The notes beneath the pieces are model-generated. The model saw only the letters and a list, made by a program, of their open reading frames with translations, did no database searches and was not told the origin of the DNA. The translations under genes and the position numbers were made by a program. A stretch of 64,000 bases of DNA, from contig CAKPIK010000002.1 in NCBI GenBank assembly GCA_934162365.1, positions 1-64,000 of the forward strand, written 5' to 3'. The stretch comes from an uncultured Clostridia bacterium (lineage in GTDB: Bacteria; Bacillota; Clostridia; TANB77; CAG-508). This document shows, piece by piece, positions 33,550-42,516 of the stretch; position 1 is the first letter of the stretch, and every line of letters begins with the position of its first letter.

Positions 33550-34386
33550 TTATTTTATTCTTAAAAATTTATATGAGTTTGCTGTATTAATTTCCTTTGT
33601 TGCGTAACCTGTGTCTGCAATTGAGCCTTCCTCATCTTGAAGAGGAACATCAAAACTAATGTTGCAAATATAATGTTCGTTTAAAGTAGTTATAATATTA
33701 ATGGTAAAAGAAACGTTACATTCTAGACTCTTTACGGGTAGAGCAGCTTTTTTTAGTAATGTTCCGTTATATATAATTTCTTTTAAATCTGTTAAATAAT
33801 CTTTTTTTACATCTCTATTATAAAAACCAATTGATATTGGTGTAGAAGCGTTATTATACATTTCTAGGTTATCGTAATTAATATCCTTATTAATATCTAT
33901 AATATTAAAATCTAGTTTTTGCTTTATAATATCCTTATCATTAAAACTACATTTTCCTAAGTCTGTAACTCTTTTCTTATATAAACAAGGACTGCCAAGC
34001 TCTGGAGTTGAAATTGATATATTATCTATGTATAAGGCTTGAATTGTATTGTTATCTATATCTGAATTATTTAAATAAATTCCAATATCACAATATTGTG
34101 ATATATCTAAATTTAATAGAGATTGATTAACATTTTCAGTATTTGCGGTAGCACTACTAAACAATATTATTTTCTTAATAGAAAATGGTATATTCTCGTT
34201 TAAAGCGGCAATTTCCATAGTATCTTTCTCAAAGTTGTTTTTTATGAATATGTTTTGAATAAAAAATACATAAACAAGTAATGCTAAAATTATAATTGCA
34301 ATTAATGAAAAAATAATTTTTAAGCTTTTTTTGTTTAGTTCTTGTATCATTAACCTTTTTTTCTTACGTAAATTAGTTCTTCTCAT
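33550..34386 (-). CDS. single-pass membrane protein with extracytoplasmic domain (278 aa, unknown)
   Basis: A basic N-terminus (MRRTNLRKKKRL) precedes one transmembrane helix (IIFSLIAIIILALLVYVFFI, near residues 24-43). The remaining 230 residues are probably outside the cell, rich in Asn, Asp and Ile with a mostly beta-like composition and five or six cysteines. No known domain is recognised. The RBS AAGGAG precedes the ATG on the minus strand. It is divergent from the cell-wall hydrolase gene at 34496 across a 109-base shared promoter region. Confidence 0.75.
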   Translation of the reverse strand: MRRTNLRKKKRLMIQELNKKSLKIIFSLIAIIILALLVYVFFIQNIFIKNNFEKDTMEIAALNENIPFSIKKIILFSSATANTENVNQSLLNLDISQYCDIGIYLNNSDIDNNTIQALYIDNISISTPELGSPCLYKKRVTDLGKCSFNDKDIIKQKLDFNIIDINKDINYDNLEMYNNASTPISIGFYNRDVKKDYLTDLKEIIYNGTLLKKAALPVKSLECNVSFTINIITTLNEHYICNISFDVPLQDEEGSIADTGYATKEINTANSYKFLRIK

Positions 34387-34450
34387 TATTATCTCCTTAC
34401 AAACTTAATAATATTATAATATTTTATTAAAATCAATATTTATTAAACAA

Positions 34451-34479
34451 TTGACAAAAAAACTTTTTATATTTAAAAT
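34451..34479 (+). promoter_or_regulatory. promoter of the 34496 gene
   Basis: TTGACA, a 17-base spacer and TAAAAT. The TTG of the -35 is in frame with the gene and could be mistaken for a start codon. Confidence 0.72.
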
Positions 34480-34495
34480 TATATTGGTGAAACTT

Positions 34496-35758
34496 ATGAA
34501 AAAGAATGAGAAAAAAATAAAGATAAATGATCATAGTAAAAGAAATATATTGATAATAACTGTGAGTGTAACTGTTGTTTTACTTTTAGTTGTACTAATA
34601 GGCAGAATTGTAATTAAATCTAGAATTAAAAAGGAAATAGTAGTTGCTGATAATTATAAAACAGAAAGTCAAGAAATCGAATGGTTAGATCAAAAATATG
34701 AAGGAACAATAGATGTTAACGATATTATTAGTCAAAATAAGAATGATGAAATAAAAGAAATAATTGAAACTATGGATGTTGAACTTGAATATGAAACAGA
34801 ATATCAAAATAATAATAAACTACCTAAGGGAACAATTCAAGTATTACAACAAGGACAAGATGGAAAACAAGAGTTGATTATAAAAAAACAATATAAAGGT
34901 GAAGAGTTAATACAAGACGAACAGATAGGAAGAAAAATTTTAAAACCTTCTATAAAAAGAATAGTTGAGGTTGGTACATCTAAATATTATAACAAACATA
35001 AAATTAAGGTTGGAGATACGGTATATGCAACACCGTACGAACTAGATATTAGAGTTGAAAATGATAAAAATGCAGAGGTTATAATAAAAATAAATCAACA
35101 TTCAAAATTGAAAATAGAAAAGAAAAAAGGAAGCTGGTATTACGTTAAATACGATACATACTATGGATGGGTAGAAGCAGATTGCGTAACATATATAGTT
35201 CCAGATACAGAAATTAAAGGAAACAATAATAATGAAAAATATTCTAAAGAAGAATTGTTAAAAAAACTTAGTAAGAATATGGATTTAAATAAACCGAGTG
35301 GATTAACGTTAGAACAATTTGAGAAAATCTTTGAAAATGAATCAAAAGATAAAAATGGAATATTTAAAGAAAATGCAAAATATTTCTATTATATAGAACA
35401 ATCATATGGAATAAATGGAGTATTTGTTGCAGCAATAGGTATTCACGAAAGTGCATGGGGAACTTCTAAAATAGCCATAAATAAAAAGAATTTATTTGGG
35501 TATGGAGCATATGACAACAAGGCATACTCAAGTGCATATTCTTATGATGGCTGTTCTGCAAGTATAGATATGATTGCAAGGGTATTGGTAAAACATTATT
35601 TAAACCCTAAAGGAACAAGCATATATGGAGGAGAAACGGCAACAGGAAAATACTATAATGGTGCTACATTAACAGGGGTAAATAAGAAATATGCAACAGA
35701 TAAAAACTGGTCTAACAGTATTTATACATGGATGAAATATTTATATAACAGATTATAA
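34496..35758 (+). CDS. membrane-anchored cell-wall hydrolase with G5-like, SH3 and glucosaminidase domains
   Basis: Start ATG 34496 (weak RBS TTGGTG). An N-terminal membrane anchor (NILIITVSVTVVLLLVVLIG) is followed by a G5-like region (KLPKGTIQVLQQGQDGKQEL; RKILKPSIKRIVEVGTS). Next is an SH3-type segment (KLKIEKKKGSWYYVKYDTYY) and a C-terminal endo-beta-N-acetylglucosaminidase domain (VAAIGIHESAWGTSKIAINK with the catalytic Glu in HESAW; NLFGYGAYD). It should cleave the glycan strands of peptidoglycan on the outer face of the membrane. Its last domain resembles that of the 16560 protein. It is monocistronic with a terminator. Confidence 0.85.
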   Translation: MKKNEKKIKINDHSKRNILIITVSVTVVLLLVVLIGRIVIKSRIKKEIVVADNYKTESQEIEWLDQKYEGTIDVNDIISQNKNDEIKEIIETMDVELEYETEYQNNNKLPKGTIQVLQQGQDGKQELIIKKQYKGEELIQDEQIGRKILKPSIKRIVEVGTSKYYNKHKIKVGDTVYATPYELDIRVENDKNAEVIIKINQHSKLKIEKKKGSWYYVKYDTYYGWVEADCVTYIVPDTEIKGNNNNEKYSKEELLKKLSKNMDLNKPSGLTLEQFEKIFENESKDKNGIFKENAKYFYYIEQSYGINGVFVAAIGIHESAWGTSKIAINKKNLFGYGAYDNKAYSSAYSYDGCSASIDMIARVLVKHYLNPKGTSIYGGETATGKYYNGATLTGVNKKYATDKNWSNSIYTWMKYLYNRL

Positions 35759-35762
35759 AAGT

Positions 35763-35794
35763 AAAGAACGCTTAATTTGCGTTCTTTATTTTTA
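35763..35794 (+). terminator. terminator of the hydrolase gene
   Basis: 9-bp stem AAAGAACGC/GCGTTCTTT with a T-rich tail. Confidence 0.85.
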
Positions 35795-35912
35795 TGGTTT
35801 TGTTAGAAAAAAGTGGTAAAAAATTTCAAATAAACCTTGTATTTTTTCTTATTGTAGTGTATGATAATATAGTATAATTATTGAAGATATAATATCTAGG
35901 GGAGAAAGAATT

Positions 35913-36311
35913 ATGAAAAAAGTTATAGCAATATTTTTTATATTAATTTGCTTGTTTTCTGTTTATTCAGTTCATGCAACTAATACTCAAATAATGGATA
36001 ATAAAACAAGTAGTCAACTTGTAGAAATTAAAGATAAAGAATTAAAAGAAATAAAAGATTACACAGAAGCATATGGCTCTGAAAGCTACGGAATGACAGC
36101 TTATATGTTGAACAAAGTAAGAATATATAGTATACCATGTTGCTTTATTGGAGTAGCAATTGCTGCAATTTATCAATATATATTAGGTGTTAGAAAAATA
36201 GATGTAAGAGATAGAGGTTTAATTTTAATGATTGGGTTTATTACAATATTTGTAATTGCTCAAGTATTACCACTTATATTTGCAATAGTTGTAAAAAGTT
36301 GGAGGGGTTAA
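35913..36311 (+). CDS. signal-peptide membrane protein of unknown function (132 aa)
   Basis: A cleavable signal peptide (MKKVIAIFFILICLFSVYSVHA) is followed by an extracytoplasmic charged segment and two transmembrane helices (residues about 71-90, SIPCCFIGVAIAAIYQYILG, and about 103-125). RBS GGGGAGAAAG. It begins a run of three same-strand genes (35913-39701) with gaps of 3 and 30 bases, so it is likely functionally linked to the CpaE/MinD-like protein. No family is recognised. Confidence 0.75.
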   Translation: MKKVIAIFFILICLFSVYSVHATNTQIMDNKTSSQLVEIKDKELKEIKDYTEAYGSESYGMTAYMLNKVRIYSIPCCFIGVAIAAIYQYILGVRKIDVRDRGLILMIGFITIFVIAQVLPLIFAIVVKSWRG

Positions 36312-36314
36312 CGA

Positions 36315-38564
36315 ATGAAAGTTCTATTTGCTGTAAGTAACGAAAACATATCAACACAAATAGTTAAAAAATATCAAAAAGATTATAAAGAAATAATTTC
36401 ATATAAAAATATGTACTATTTTAATGCAATCGTTAAAGAATTGCAAAGAGATAAAACATACGATAGAATTGTTATTAGTGAGGATTTAGAGCCATTTGCT
36501 AATAATAATTATGATGCAATAGATAAGTTTTTATTTGAAAAATTAGACAACATTAGTGATGAAGCAACAGGCATAAATGGTGAGGATATACCAATTATAT
36601 TGATTGCAACAGATAGAAGAACAAAATCTGAACCAATATTAGTAAAGTTATTTGGAATAGGAATATACAATGCACTTCTAGGACAAGATAGAAGCACAGC
36701 TAATGTATGTACATTATTAAATAAACCTCGTAGCAAAAAAGAGGCTAAGATTTATTATAAAATAGAATCTGACGAGGTTAACTATAAAAGTGAAAGTGAA
36801 GAGAATGTTAGTGAAGCTGAAATTAAAAATATTCTAAATCATTATAGAAGACTTGGAAAAGATGAAGATAGATATATAGAAAGCTTTAACAATATAGCTG
36901 CACAATATAATGATGCACAATTGAGAATAATAACTAAATTTTTGCCATTAAATGTTAAAGCTGTATTAGAGGAAAAATCACCTAAGTATCAATCTGTTAT
37001 GACATTTGGAGATGCACCATCAACAATTAATGCAATGAAAAAACAAAAAGAAGAAGATGGATTAAAAATTGGATTTTTAAACAATTCTACTTCAAATAGA
37101 CCAGTAAAACCAGTTATTGTTCCTACAGCAATAAAGAAAGTCGCAACAAAAAAAATGACAGGATCTACCGGAACAATAAAGAATAAAGCAGAAGAAAAAA
37201 TTGAAACAAATAAATACCAGGAAGAAACAACATTACCTGGATTTGAAGATGTCAACGAAACACAAATAAGTGAATCTACTTTGAAAGAAGAACCAGAAAT
37301 TACAACAGTAAAGAGAGGTAGAGGTAGACCTAAAAAAGTTATTGTTGAAACAGAACAACCTAAAGAAAATGCAGTGAAAAGAGGTAGAGGAAGACCTAAG
37401 AAAGTTGTTGTTGAGACAACACCAACACCAGAACCAGAACCAGAAACAGAAACAATTTTACCAGGTTTCGATGATGTTGAAAGCAAATTAGATTCAATAT
37501 TACCAGGCTTTGATAATGAAGCTCAAGATGATGCTGTTTTACCAGGCTTTGATAAAGTTGATGATGAACAAACACTACCTGGATTCGATGCAATAGATAA
37601 CAATGATGAAGATATGGTGCTTCCAGGAACTGAAGATAATAATACTCCAGTTACTAATTATAATTCTAATATTAATTATGATTCAATAACAAATGTGTCT
37701 GGAGCATTATCTAAAGATAAAAAAGTAGTTAGCTTTGTTGGAACTACTAAAAATGGAACATCATTCTTAGTAAATAATGTTGCTAAATGTTTATCTTCAA
37801 TGGGAATAAAAACAGCTATTTTAGATTTAACAACAAATAGAAATTCATATTATATTTATACCAAAAATGAAGAAAACCTAAGAAATATAGCATTTGAATC
37901 AATTAAAAAACTAAGAAGTGGAATTGCAAATGGAATAAGTGTTGATAAATATTTAGATGTGTATACAGCACTTCCAGGAGACAGATTACCACTAGAAGAT
38001 GTTGATGGAATAATATCAACTCTAACTCAAAATTATTCAGTAGTTTTAATGGATTGTGATTTTAATTCACCAGTTGAATATTTTGGAGTAGCACAAGAAT
38101 TGTATATTGTCCAAACTATGGACATTCTTACAATTCAACCAATGACAGCCTTCTTAAGAGACTTAAAAGCAAAAGATGTTCTAAGACCTGAAAAGATTAG
38201 AATTATTATAAATAAAGAAATGAAGGTTAGAGGTTTAACACCAAAGGCAATAATTGGTGGACTAGCATTTTATAATGATCCTGCTATGTCATTTATGACT
38301 GAATTATTTAATAAAGACAGTGTAAAATACTGCTCAGTTCCTTTTGATGAGGATGCATGTTCTAGATATTTAGAAGGAGTTATGGATTGCGAAATTTCGA
38401 TAAATGGATATTCTAAGTTCTTCAATGCAAAATTGAAAGAAGTTGCAAATATGGTATATCCACTAATTGGAAATAAATATAAACCAATGGGAGATTATTC
38501 ATCAAACAATAAATTTTCTCCTAACATAAATAGTACTTTAGAACAAATGAAAAATAGATATTAA
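36315..38564 (+). CDS. CpaE/MinD-like P-loop protein with pseudo-receiver, two AT-hooks and LPGFD repeats (749 aa)
   Basis: The N-terminus (MKVLFAVSNENISTQIVKKY) resembles a degenerate receiver domain. A disordered middle carries two AT-hook DNA-binding motifs, KRGRGRPKKV at about residues 332-341 and 354-363, and six LPGF(D/E)- or LPG-type repeats at about residues 305, 380, 394, 408, 419 and 434. The C-terminus is a MinD/ParA-type ATPase fold (VVSFVGTTKNGTSFLVNNVA near residue 470; VLMDCDF), but the Walker A lacks the usual GGxGKT lysines. CpaE proteins position pilus machinery at poles. Here the AT-hooks imply nucleoid contact. The function is inferred. Confidence 0.65.
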   Translation: MKVLFAVSNENISTQIVKKYQKDYKEIISYKNMYYFNAIVKELQRDKTYDRIVISEDLEPFANNNYDAIDKFLFEKLDNISDEATGINGEDIPIILIATDRRTKSEPILVKLFGIGIYNALLGQDRSTANVCTLLNKPRSKKEAKIYYKIESDEVNYKSESEENVSEAEIKNILNHYRRLGKDEDRYIESFNNIAAQYNDAQLRIITKFLPLNVKAVLEEKSPKYQSVMTFGDAPSTINAMKKQKEEDGLKIGFLNNSTSNRPVKPVIVPTAIKKVATKKMTGSTGTIKNKAEEKIETNKYQEETTLPGFEDVNETQISESTLKEEPEITTVKRGRGRPKKVIVETEQPKENAVKRGRGRPKKVVVETTPTPEPEPETETILPGFDDVESKLDSILPGFDNEAQDDAVLPGFDKVDDEQTLPGFDAIDNNDEDMVLPGTEDNNTPVTNYNSNINYDSITNVSGALSKDKKVVSFVGTTKNGTSFLVNNVAKCLSSMGIKTAILDLTTNRNSYYIYTKNEENLRNIAFESIKKLRSGIANGISVDKYLDVYTALPGDRLPLEDVDGIISTLTQNYSVVLMDCDFNSPVEYFGVAQELYIVQTMDILTIQPMTAFLRDLKAKDVLRPEKIRIIINKEMKVRGLTPKAIIGGLAFYNDPAMSFMTELFNKDSVKYCSVPFDEDACSRYLEGVMDCEISINGYSKFFNAKLKEVANMVYPLIGNKYKPMGDYSSNNKFSPNINSTLEQMKNRY

Positions 38565-38594
38565 TAAAAATGATAAATAAGGAGTGAAAAAACA

Positions 38595-39701
38595 TTGGGA
38601 GCAATATTCTTAATTGTTGTACTAATAATAGCAGTAATAGTTCTTGTAGTATATAATATTAGTATAAATAAAAAAGTACAAAATTTAAATAATGTAAATC
38701 AAAAAGTTACTAGCTTAAATGTACTTCAAGAGTTTATGAGTACAATAGGTGAAGAAGAAACTGTTGATAATAAGATTATTAAAATAAATAATATTTTAAT
38801 AGAGAAATATGACATAAAATATTCTACAATAGTTGTCTTTGATGGAGCAGAATATGTTATAAAAGCTACTAATGTTAATGAAAAACACTGGGATACATTA
38901 AGAAACTTACAAAACGAAGAAATATTTAAAGACAGTATAACAACTGCAACTCCTAAATATGTAACTGTAAATAATGACAATGAAAGATTACCATATCAAA
39001 AGTTAGAATTTGGAAGAGCGAAATCAGCTATATTCTTTCCATTATATATAGATAATATATATATTGGATACTGGATATTAGAAAGTGGAGTGGCACATGC
39101 TTTTGATAAACTAGATACAACTATTTTAGAGGTTGTTAAAGATAATATTTTATCTGTATTAAAATCAGTTTCATATCAATCAATTGTTGAAAATTTACAA
39201 AGAAAAGATTTGTATTCTGAACTAAATAATGTTGAATACTTATATGGAAAGGGAAGAAAAATAGTAGATAAGTACCCTACATCTAGTGTATGTATGTTTA
39301 ACATTATAAATTTAACACAAATAAATGAAAAAGTTGGAAGAAAAACAGGAAATGATGTAATAACTAAAGTAAGTGAATTTATAAGAAATAGTATTTCAGA
39401 AGAATATTTATTTGTTAGATATATGGGACCCAAATTTCTTATAGTATTTTCAGGAGTAGATACAGATGGAGTAGTTGATTTCCTTAGAGGACTTAAAACT
39501 GATGTTGAAAATATAAAAATTGAAATTAATGAAAATGATATAAAAAATAAAAGGACATCAAAGAATAATACAGTTAGCCCAATATTAAATTTTGTTGTTA
39601 CTACATATTATAAAGGAACTGCATTGGAAAGCTTAAACAAAAAATTAGAAGAATATCTAGATGAAGCAGAAACAACAGAAAGTGACATAAATTTAATATA
39701 A
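38595..39701 (+). CDS. membrane-anchored GAF plus degenerate GGDEF-like protein (368 aa)
   Basis: Start TTG 38595 with GGAG upstream. An N-terminal transmembrane helix (GAIFLIVVLIIAVIVLVVYN) is followed by a coiled region, a GAF-like domain (about residues 45-190; YIGYWILESGVAHAFDKLDT) and a GGDEF-like fold (SSVCMFNIINLTQINEKVG). The catalytic GGDEF loop reads RYMGPKFLIVF, so cyclic-di-GMP synthesis is not expected. It could bind nucleotide or act as a scaffold. It is co-operonic with the AT-hook protein. Confidence 0.65.
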   Translation: MGAIFLIVVLIIAVIVLVVYNISINKKVQNLNNVNQKVTSLNVLQEFMSTIGEEETVDNKIIKINNILIEKYDIKYSTIVVFDGAEYVIKATNVNEKHWDTLRNLQNEEIFKDSITTATPKYVTVNNDNERLPYQKLEFGRAKSAIFFPLYIDNIYIGYWILESGVAHAFDKLDTTILEVVKDNILSVLKSVSYQSIVENLQRKDLYSELNNVEYLYGKGRKIVDKYPTSSVCMFNIINLTQINEKVGRKTGNDVITKVSEFIRNSISEEYLFVRYMGPKFLIVFSGVDTDGVVDFLRGLKTDVENIKIEINENDIKNKRTSKNNTVSPILNFVVTTYYKGTALESLNKKLEEYLDEAETTESDINLI

Positions 39702-39725
39702 TTTTAGTATATGGAGGGATTAGTT

Positions 39726-39980
39726 ATGGATTTTGACAAAACAATGAATTTTTCTGTTGAGACAGATAAAAATATAAGAACAAGAGAAGTATTAAAAAAT
39801 GTTTATAATGCTTTGCAAAAAAAAGGATATAATCCTATAAATCAAATAGTTGGATATATATTATCTGGTGATCCAACATATATTACAAGTTACAACGATG
39901 CAAGAAATTTAATTAGACAATTAGATAGAGACGAATTGTTGGAAAAATTAGTTAGAAATTATATAGGATTAGATGAATAA
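39726..39980 (+). CDS. IreB family regulatory phosphoprotein (DUF965)
   Basis: The 84-aa product (MDFDKTMNFSVETDKNIRTR...NPINQIVGYILSGDPTYITSYNDARNLIRQLDRDEL) is IreB/YrzL. In Enterococcus it is phosphorylated by the PASTA kinase IreK and modulates cephalosporin resistance. The N-terminal threonine region is present. Start ATG 39726 has GGAGGG 8 bases upstream, and the earlier in-frame ATG 39711 contains this RBS. It forms the conserved ireB-ruvX-DUF1292 cluster. Confidence 0.9.
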   Translation: MDFDKTMNFSVETDKNIRTREVLKNVYNALQKKGYNPINQIVGYILSGDPTYITSYNDARNLIRQLDRDELLEKLVRNYIGLDE

Positions 39981-40398
39981 TATGAGAAAACTTGGAATAG
40001 ATTATGGTGATAGTAGAGTTGGAATTGCAATTACAGATCCATTATGCATAACTGCTCAAGGTTTGGAAACAATACATCATAACAATAATGATAAAATCGT
40101 TTTAAAAAGACTTGAAGAAATTACAAATGAATATGAAATTGATACATTTGTAATTGGAATGCCATATAAATTAAATGGAGATAGCGCAGACAGAATAGAA
40201 ATTACAGAAAAGTTTATACAAAAACTGAAGTGTAAATTCAATAAAATAAAGATAGAAAAAGTGGATGAAAGGTTGACTACTGTCGCTGCTCATAGAACGA
40301 TGAATATGTTAGAAATAAACAAGAAAAAAAAGAGAGGACTAGTAGATACTATTTCAGCTGTGTATATATTAGAAATGTACATAAATAAAAATAAATAA
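39973..40398 (+). CDS. ruvX: Holliday junction resolvase-like protein RuvX/YqgF
   Basis: This RNase H-fold protein is essential in many bacteria and is linked to 16S rRNA 5' processing. The motifs are GIDYGDSRVGIAITD (catalytic Asp), VIGMPYKLNGD and KVDERLTTVAAHR (catalytic Glu in the loop DER). It overlaps the ireB stop by 8 bases. ATG 39982 (MRKLGIDYG) is an equally plausible start. Product of 138-141 aa, the usual length. Confidence 0.93.
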   Translation: MNNMRKLGIDYGDSRVGIAITDPLCITAQGLETIHHNNNDKIVLKRLEEITNEYEIDTFVIGMPYKLNGDSADRIEITEKFIQKLKCKFNKIKIEKVDERLTTVAAHRTMNMLEINKKKKRGLVDTISAVYILEMYINKNK

Positions 40399-40454
40399 GT
40401 TATTAGTGTTGTAGAAATACAAATGATATATAAGATTTGAAAGGAGAAATAAAA

Positions 40455-40751
40455 ATGAGTGAAGATACAAATAATGAAGAATTAGATAACATCATAGTTT
40501 TAAATGATGAGGAAGGTAATGAAACAGAATTTGAATTTTTAGACTTAATAGAATATGAAGGAGAAGAATACGTTGTACTTTTACCAGTAGAAGAAGCAGA
40601 TGATGCTGGAGAAGTTGTTATATTAAAACTAGAAGATACAGAATCAGAAGATGAAGAATCTTATGTAAGTGTAGACGATGAAGATATATTAAACAAAGTA
40701 TTTGAGATATTTAAAGAAAAATTCAAAGATGACTTTAATTTTGTAGACTAA
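40455..40751 (+). CDS. DUF1292 family protein (YrzB-like)
   Basis: This 98-aa very acidic protein has the DUF1292 pattern IIVLNDEEGNETEFEFLDLI and EGEEYVVLLPVEEADDAGEV, of unknown function but conserved behind ruvX in Firmicutes. Start ATG 40455 has AAAGGAG 9 bases upstream. The earlier in-frame ATG at 40437 would include this RBS. A long hairpin terminator follows. Confidence 0.88.
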   Translation: MSEDTNNEELDNIIVLNDEEGNETEFEFLDLIEYEGEEYVVLLPVEEADDAGEVVILKLEDTESEDEESYVSVDDEDILNKVFEIFKEKFKDDFNFVD

Positions 40752-40782
40752 TTTGCAAAAAGTAGTTGTAAAATAACATATA

Positions 40783-40833
40783 AACTGATATACTTTTAAT
40801 AGAAAATTATAAGTATATCAGTTGTTTTTTTAT
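40783..40833 (+). terminator. terminator of the ireB operon
   Basis: 13-bp stem AACTGATATACTT/AAGTATATCAGTT, 15-base loop, then G and a T-run. Confidence 0.85.
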
Positions 40834-40870
40834 ATGGATACAACTAAAAGAGAAAGGAAGAGATTGTTTT

Positions 40871-41299
40871 ATGGAACAAAACAAAAATGAAGAACAAGAA
40901 GAAATCATTGATGTTGAAGTTGAAGCAACAGATGAAAAAGGCATAAAAATAGCAGATGATGTTATTGCTATAATCGCTGGAAAAGCTGCCTCTGAAGTAG
41001 CTGGAGTATATTCAATGTCAGGCGGATTTGCAGGAGGAATATCAGAAGTTTTTGGTAAAAAAAGCTTTTCAAGAGGAATAAAAATAGATAATACAGAGAA
41101 AAACTTAAAAATAGATGTAAATATTATTGTTGAATACGGAGCTAGAATACCAGATATCGCATATGAAATACAAAAAAGAGTAAAAAAAGCTGTAGAAGGA
41201 ATGACAGGACTTAATGTTGAAGAAGTAAATGTACATGTTCAAGGTGTAAATACAAATTCTCAAAATAAAGAAGCAAATAAAGAAAATAATGAAGAATAA
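40871..41299 (+). CDS. Asp23/Gls24 family envelope stress protein
   Basis: The 142-aa product contains the Asp23 core (GIKIADDVIAIIAGKAASEV; GVYSMSGG; DVNIIVEYGARIPDIAYEIQ; VEEVNVHVQGV). In Staphylococcus Asp23 is an abundant membrane-associated protein tethered by AmaP, and both partners follow here. It has an acidic N-terminus and an Asn/Glu-rich tail. RBS AAAGGAAGAG. It starts an apparent operon running to nusB and xseAB. Confidence 0.93.
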   Translation: MEQNKNEEQEEIIDVEVEATDEKGIKIADDVIAIIAGKAASEVAGVYSMSGGFAGGISEVFGKKSFSRGIKIDNTEKNLKIDVNIIVEYGARIPDIAYEIQKRVKKAVEGMTGLNVEEVNVHVQGVNTNSQNKEANKENNEE

Positions 41300-41316
41300 T
41301 AAGGAGGAATAAACAA

Positions 41317-41862
41317 ATGAAACTTTTAGAAAGAATATCTTTACAAATATTTTCGGCAATAATATTATTGCTAGGATTAATTTTATGCTTACTACTATTT
41401 GGATGGATTGAATTAGGAGACATATATTATGGACTACAATGCTTAATATCAAATCCAGCTGCAACCAATGTAGCAATTGCCGTTTCAATAGTGTTAATGT
41501 TGCTTTCAGCTAAATGCATTTTCTTCCCTTCATATAAAAATGAAGACGAAAAACATGAAGGCGTTTTATTAGAAAATGAATCAGGAAGATTATTAATTTC
41601 AATTAATACAATTGAAAACTTAGTAAAAAATGTTGTAGCAGGATTTCCAAGTGTTAAGGCAATTAACTGTAATGTTAAATTAGACAAACAAGTTAATAAT
41701 GTTGTTATAAACCTAAATTTAGTTGTATTACCAGATACAATAATAAAAGATTTATCAGCTAATTTACAAAACAGAATAAAAGAAGTAGTAAAAACCACAA
41801 CAGAAATAGAGATAAAAGCAGTAAATATAAAAATAAAAAATATCGAAGCTCGGAAAAGATAA
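41317..41862 (+). CDS. amaP: alkaline shock response membrane anchor protein AmaP
   Basis: Two N-terminal transmembrane helices (about residues 8-28 and 47-66) precede an Asp23-like soluble domain (GRLLISINTIENLVKNVVAG; AINCNVKLDKQVNNVVINLN), the AmaP layout that anchors Asp23. RBS AAGGAGG. The C-terminus EARKR contains one of only three in-frame CGG codons seen in this window (41852), also followed by A. Skipping one base there would add a few residues and stop at 41876-41878, so recoding cannot be judged. Confidence 0.88.
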   Translation: MKLLERISLQIFSAIILLLGLILCLLLFGWIELGDIYYGLQCLISNPAATNVAIAVSIVLMLLSAKCIFFPSYKNEDEKHEGVLLENESGRLLISINTIENLVKNVVAGFPSVKAINCNVKLDKQVNNVVINLNLVVLPDTIIKDLSANLQNRIKEVVKTTTEIEIKAVNIKIKNIEARKR

Positions 41863-41880
41863 AAAAGTGGAGGTATAATT

Positions 41881-42084
41881 ATGGAAGGATTCAAGGATTT
41901 TTTAAAAGAATATTATGGAGCTATAATAGGAGCATTAGTGGCAATTATAATACTATGTACTCAATTATATAAGCTAATAATTGGAATAATTTTAATTGTA
42001 ATAGGAATATATGCTGGAAACTACATTCAAAGAAATAAATACGAGGTTAAAGAGAAAATTAAAAATTTTGTAGATAAAATCTAG
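41881..42084 (+). CDS. DUF2273 family small membrane protein
   Basis: This 67-aa protein has two closely spaced transmembrane helices (YYGAIIGALVAIIILCTQLY and IIGIILIVIGIYAGNYI) and a basic end. DUF2273 genes accompany asp23/amaP in Firmicutes and probably join the same membrane-associated stress complex. RBS GTGGAGG 8 bases upstream. Confidence 0.88.
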   Translation: MEGFKDFLKEYYGAIIGALVAIIILCTQLYKLIIGIILIVIGIYAGNYIQRNKYEVKEKIKNFVDKI

Positions 42085-42105
42085 TGCAAAAATATGGAGG
42101 AAAAA

Positions 42106-42516
42106 ATGAAAAGATCAGCAGCAAGAGAAGAAACATTTAAACTTTTATATAGTTTAGAAATACAAAAAGATAACTTAGAAGAACAAATAGATTTATATTT
42201 TGAAACAGAAGGAAACTTTGATGAAGAAACAAAACAATATATAAAAACTACAATACTAGGAATAGAAGAAAATATAAATAGTATAGAAAGTAAAATATCT
42301 GAAAATCTAAAAAAAGATTGGAAACTAGATAGAATTTCTAAGGTAAACTTAGTATTGCTAAAATTAGCAATATATGAAATTTTATATACAGAAGTTCCAT
42401 ATAAAGTTGCAATAAATGAAGTTATAGAGCTTTCAAAAAAATATGGAGACGAAACTTCTCCAAACTTTATAAATGGTATTTTGGCAAGTATTGTAAAAGA
42501 AAGTGAAAATGTATAA
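42106..42516 (+). CDS. nusB: transcription antitermination factor NusB
   Basis: This 136-aa all-helical RNA-binding protein works with NusE (S10) at boxA in rRNA antitermination. Motifs: MKRSAAREETFKLLYSLEIQ, WKLDRISKVNLVLLKLAIYE and VAINEVIELSKKYGDETSPNFING. Start ATG 42106 has TGGAGG 6-11 bases upstream, and ATG 42094 would contain the RBS. It overlaps xseA by one base. Confidence 0.94.
   Translation: MKRSAAREETFKLLYSLEIQKDNLEEQIDLYFETEGNFDEETKQYIKTTILGIEENINSIESKISENLKKDWKLDRISKVNLVLLKLAIYEILYTEVPYKVAINEVIELSKKYGDETSPNFINGILASIVKESENV

Noticed and set aside
41845..41862. Third +1 recoding event at the CGG codon of amaP
   Set aside because: The zero frame ends normally three codons later, and the alternative frame adds only a few residues, so there is no evidence that a shift is needed.
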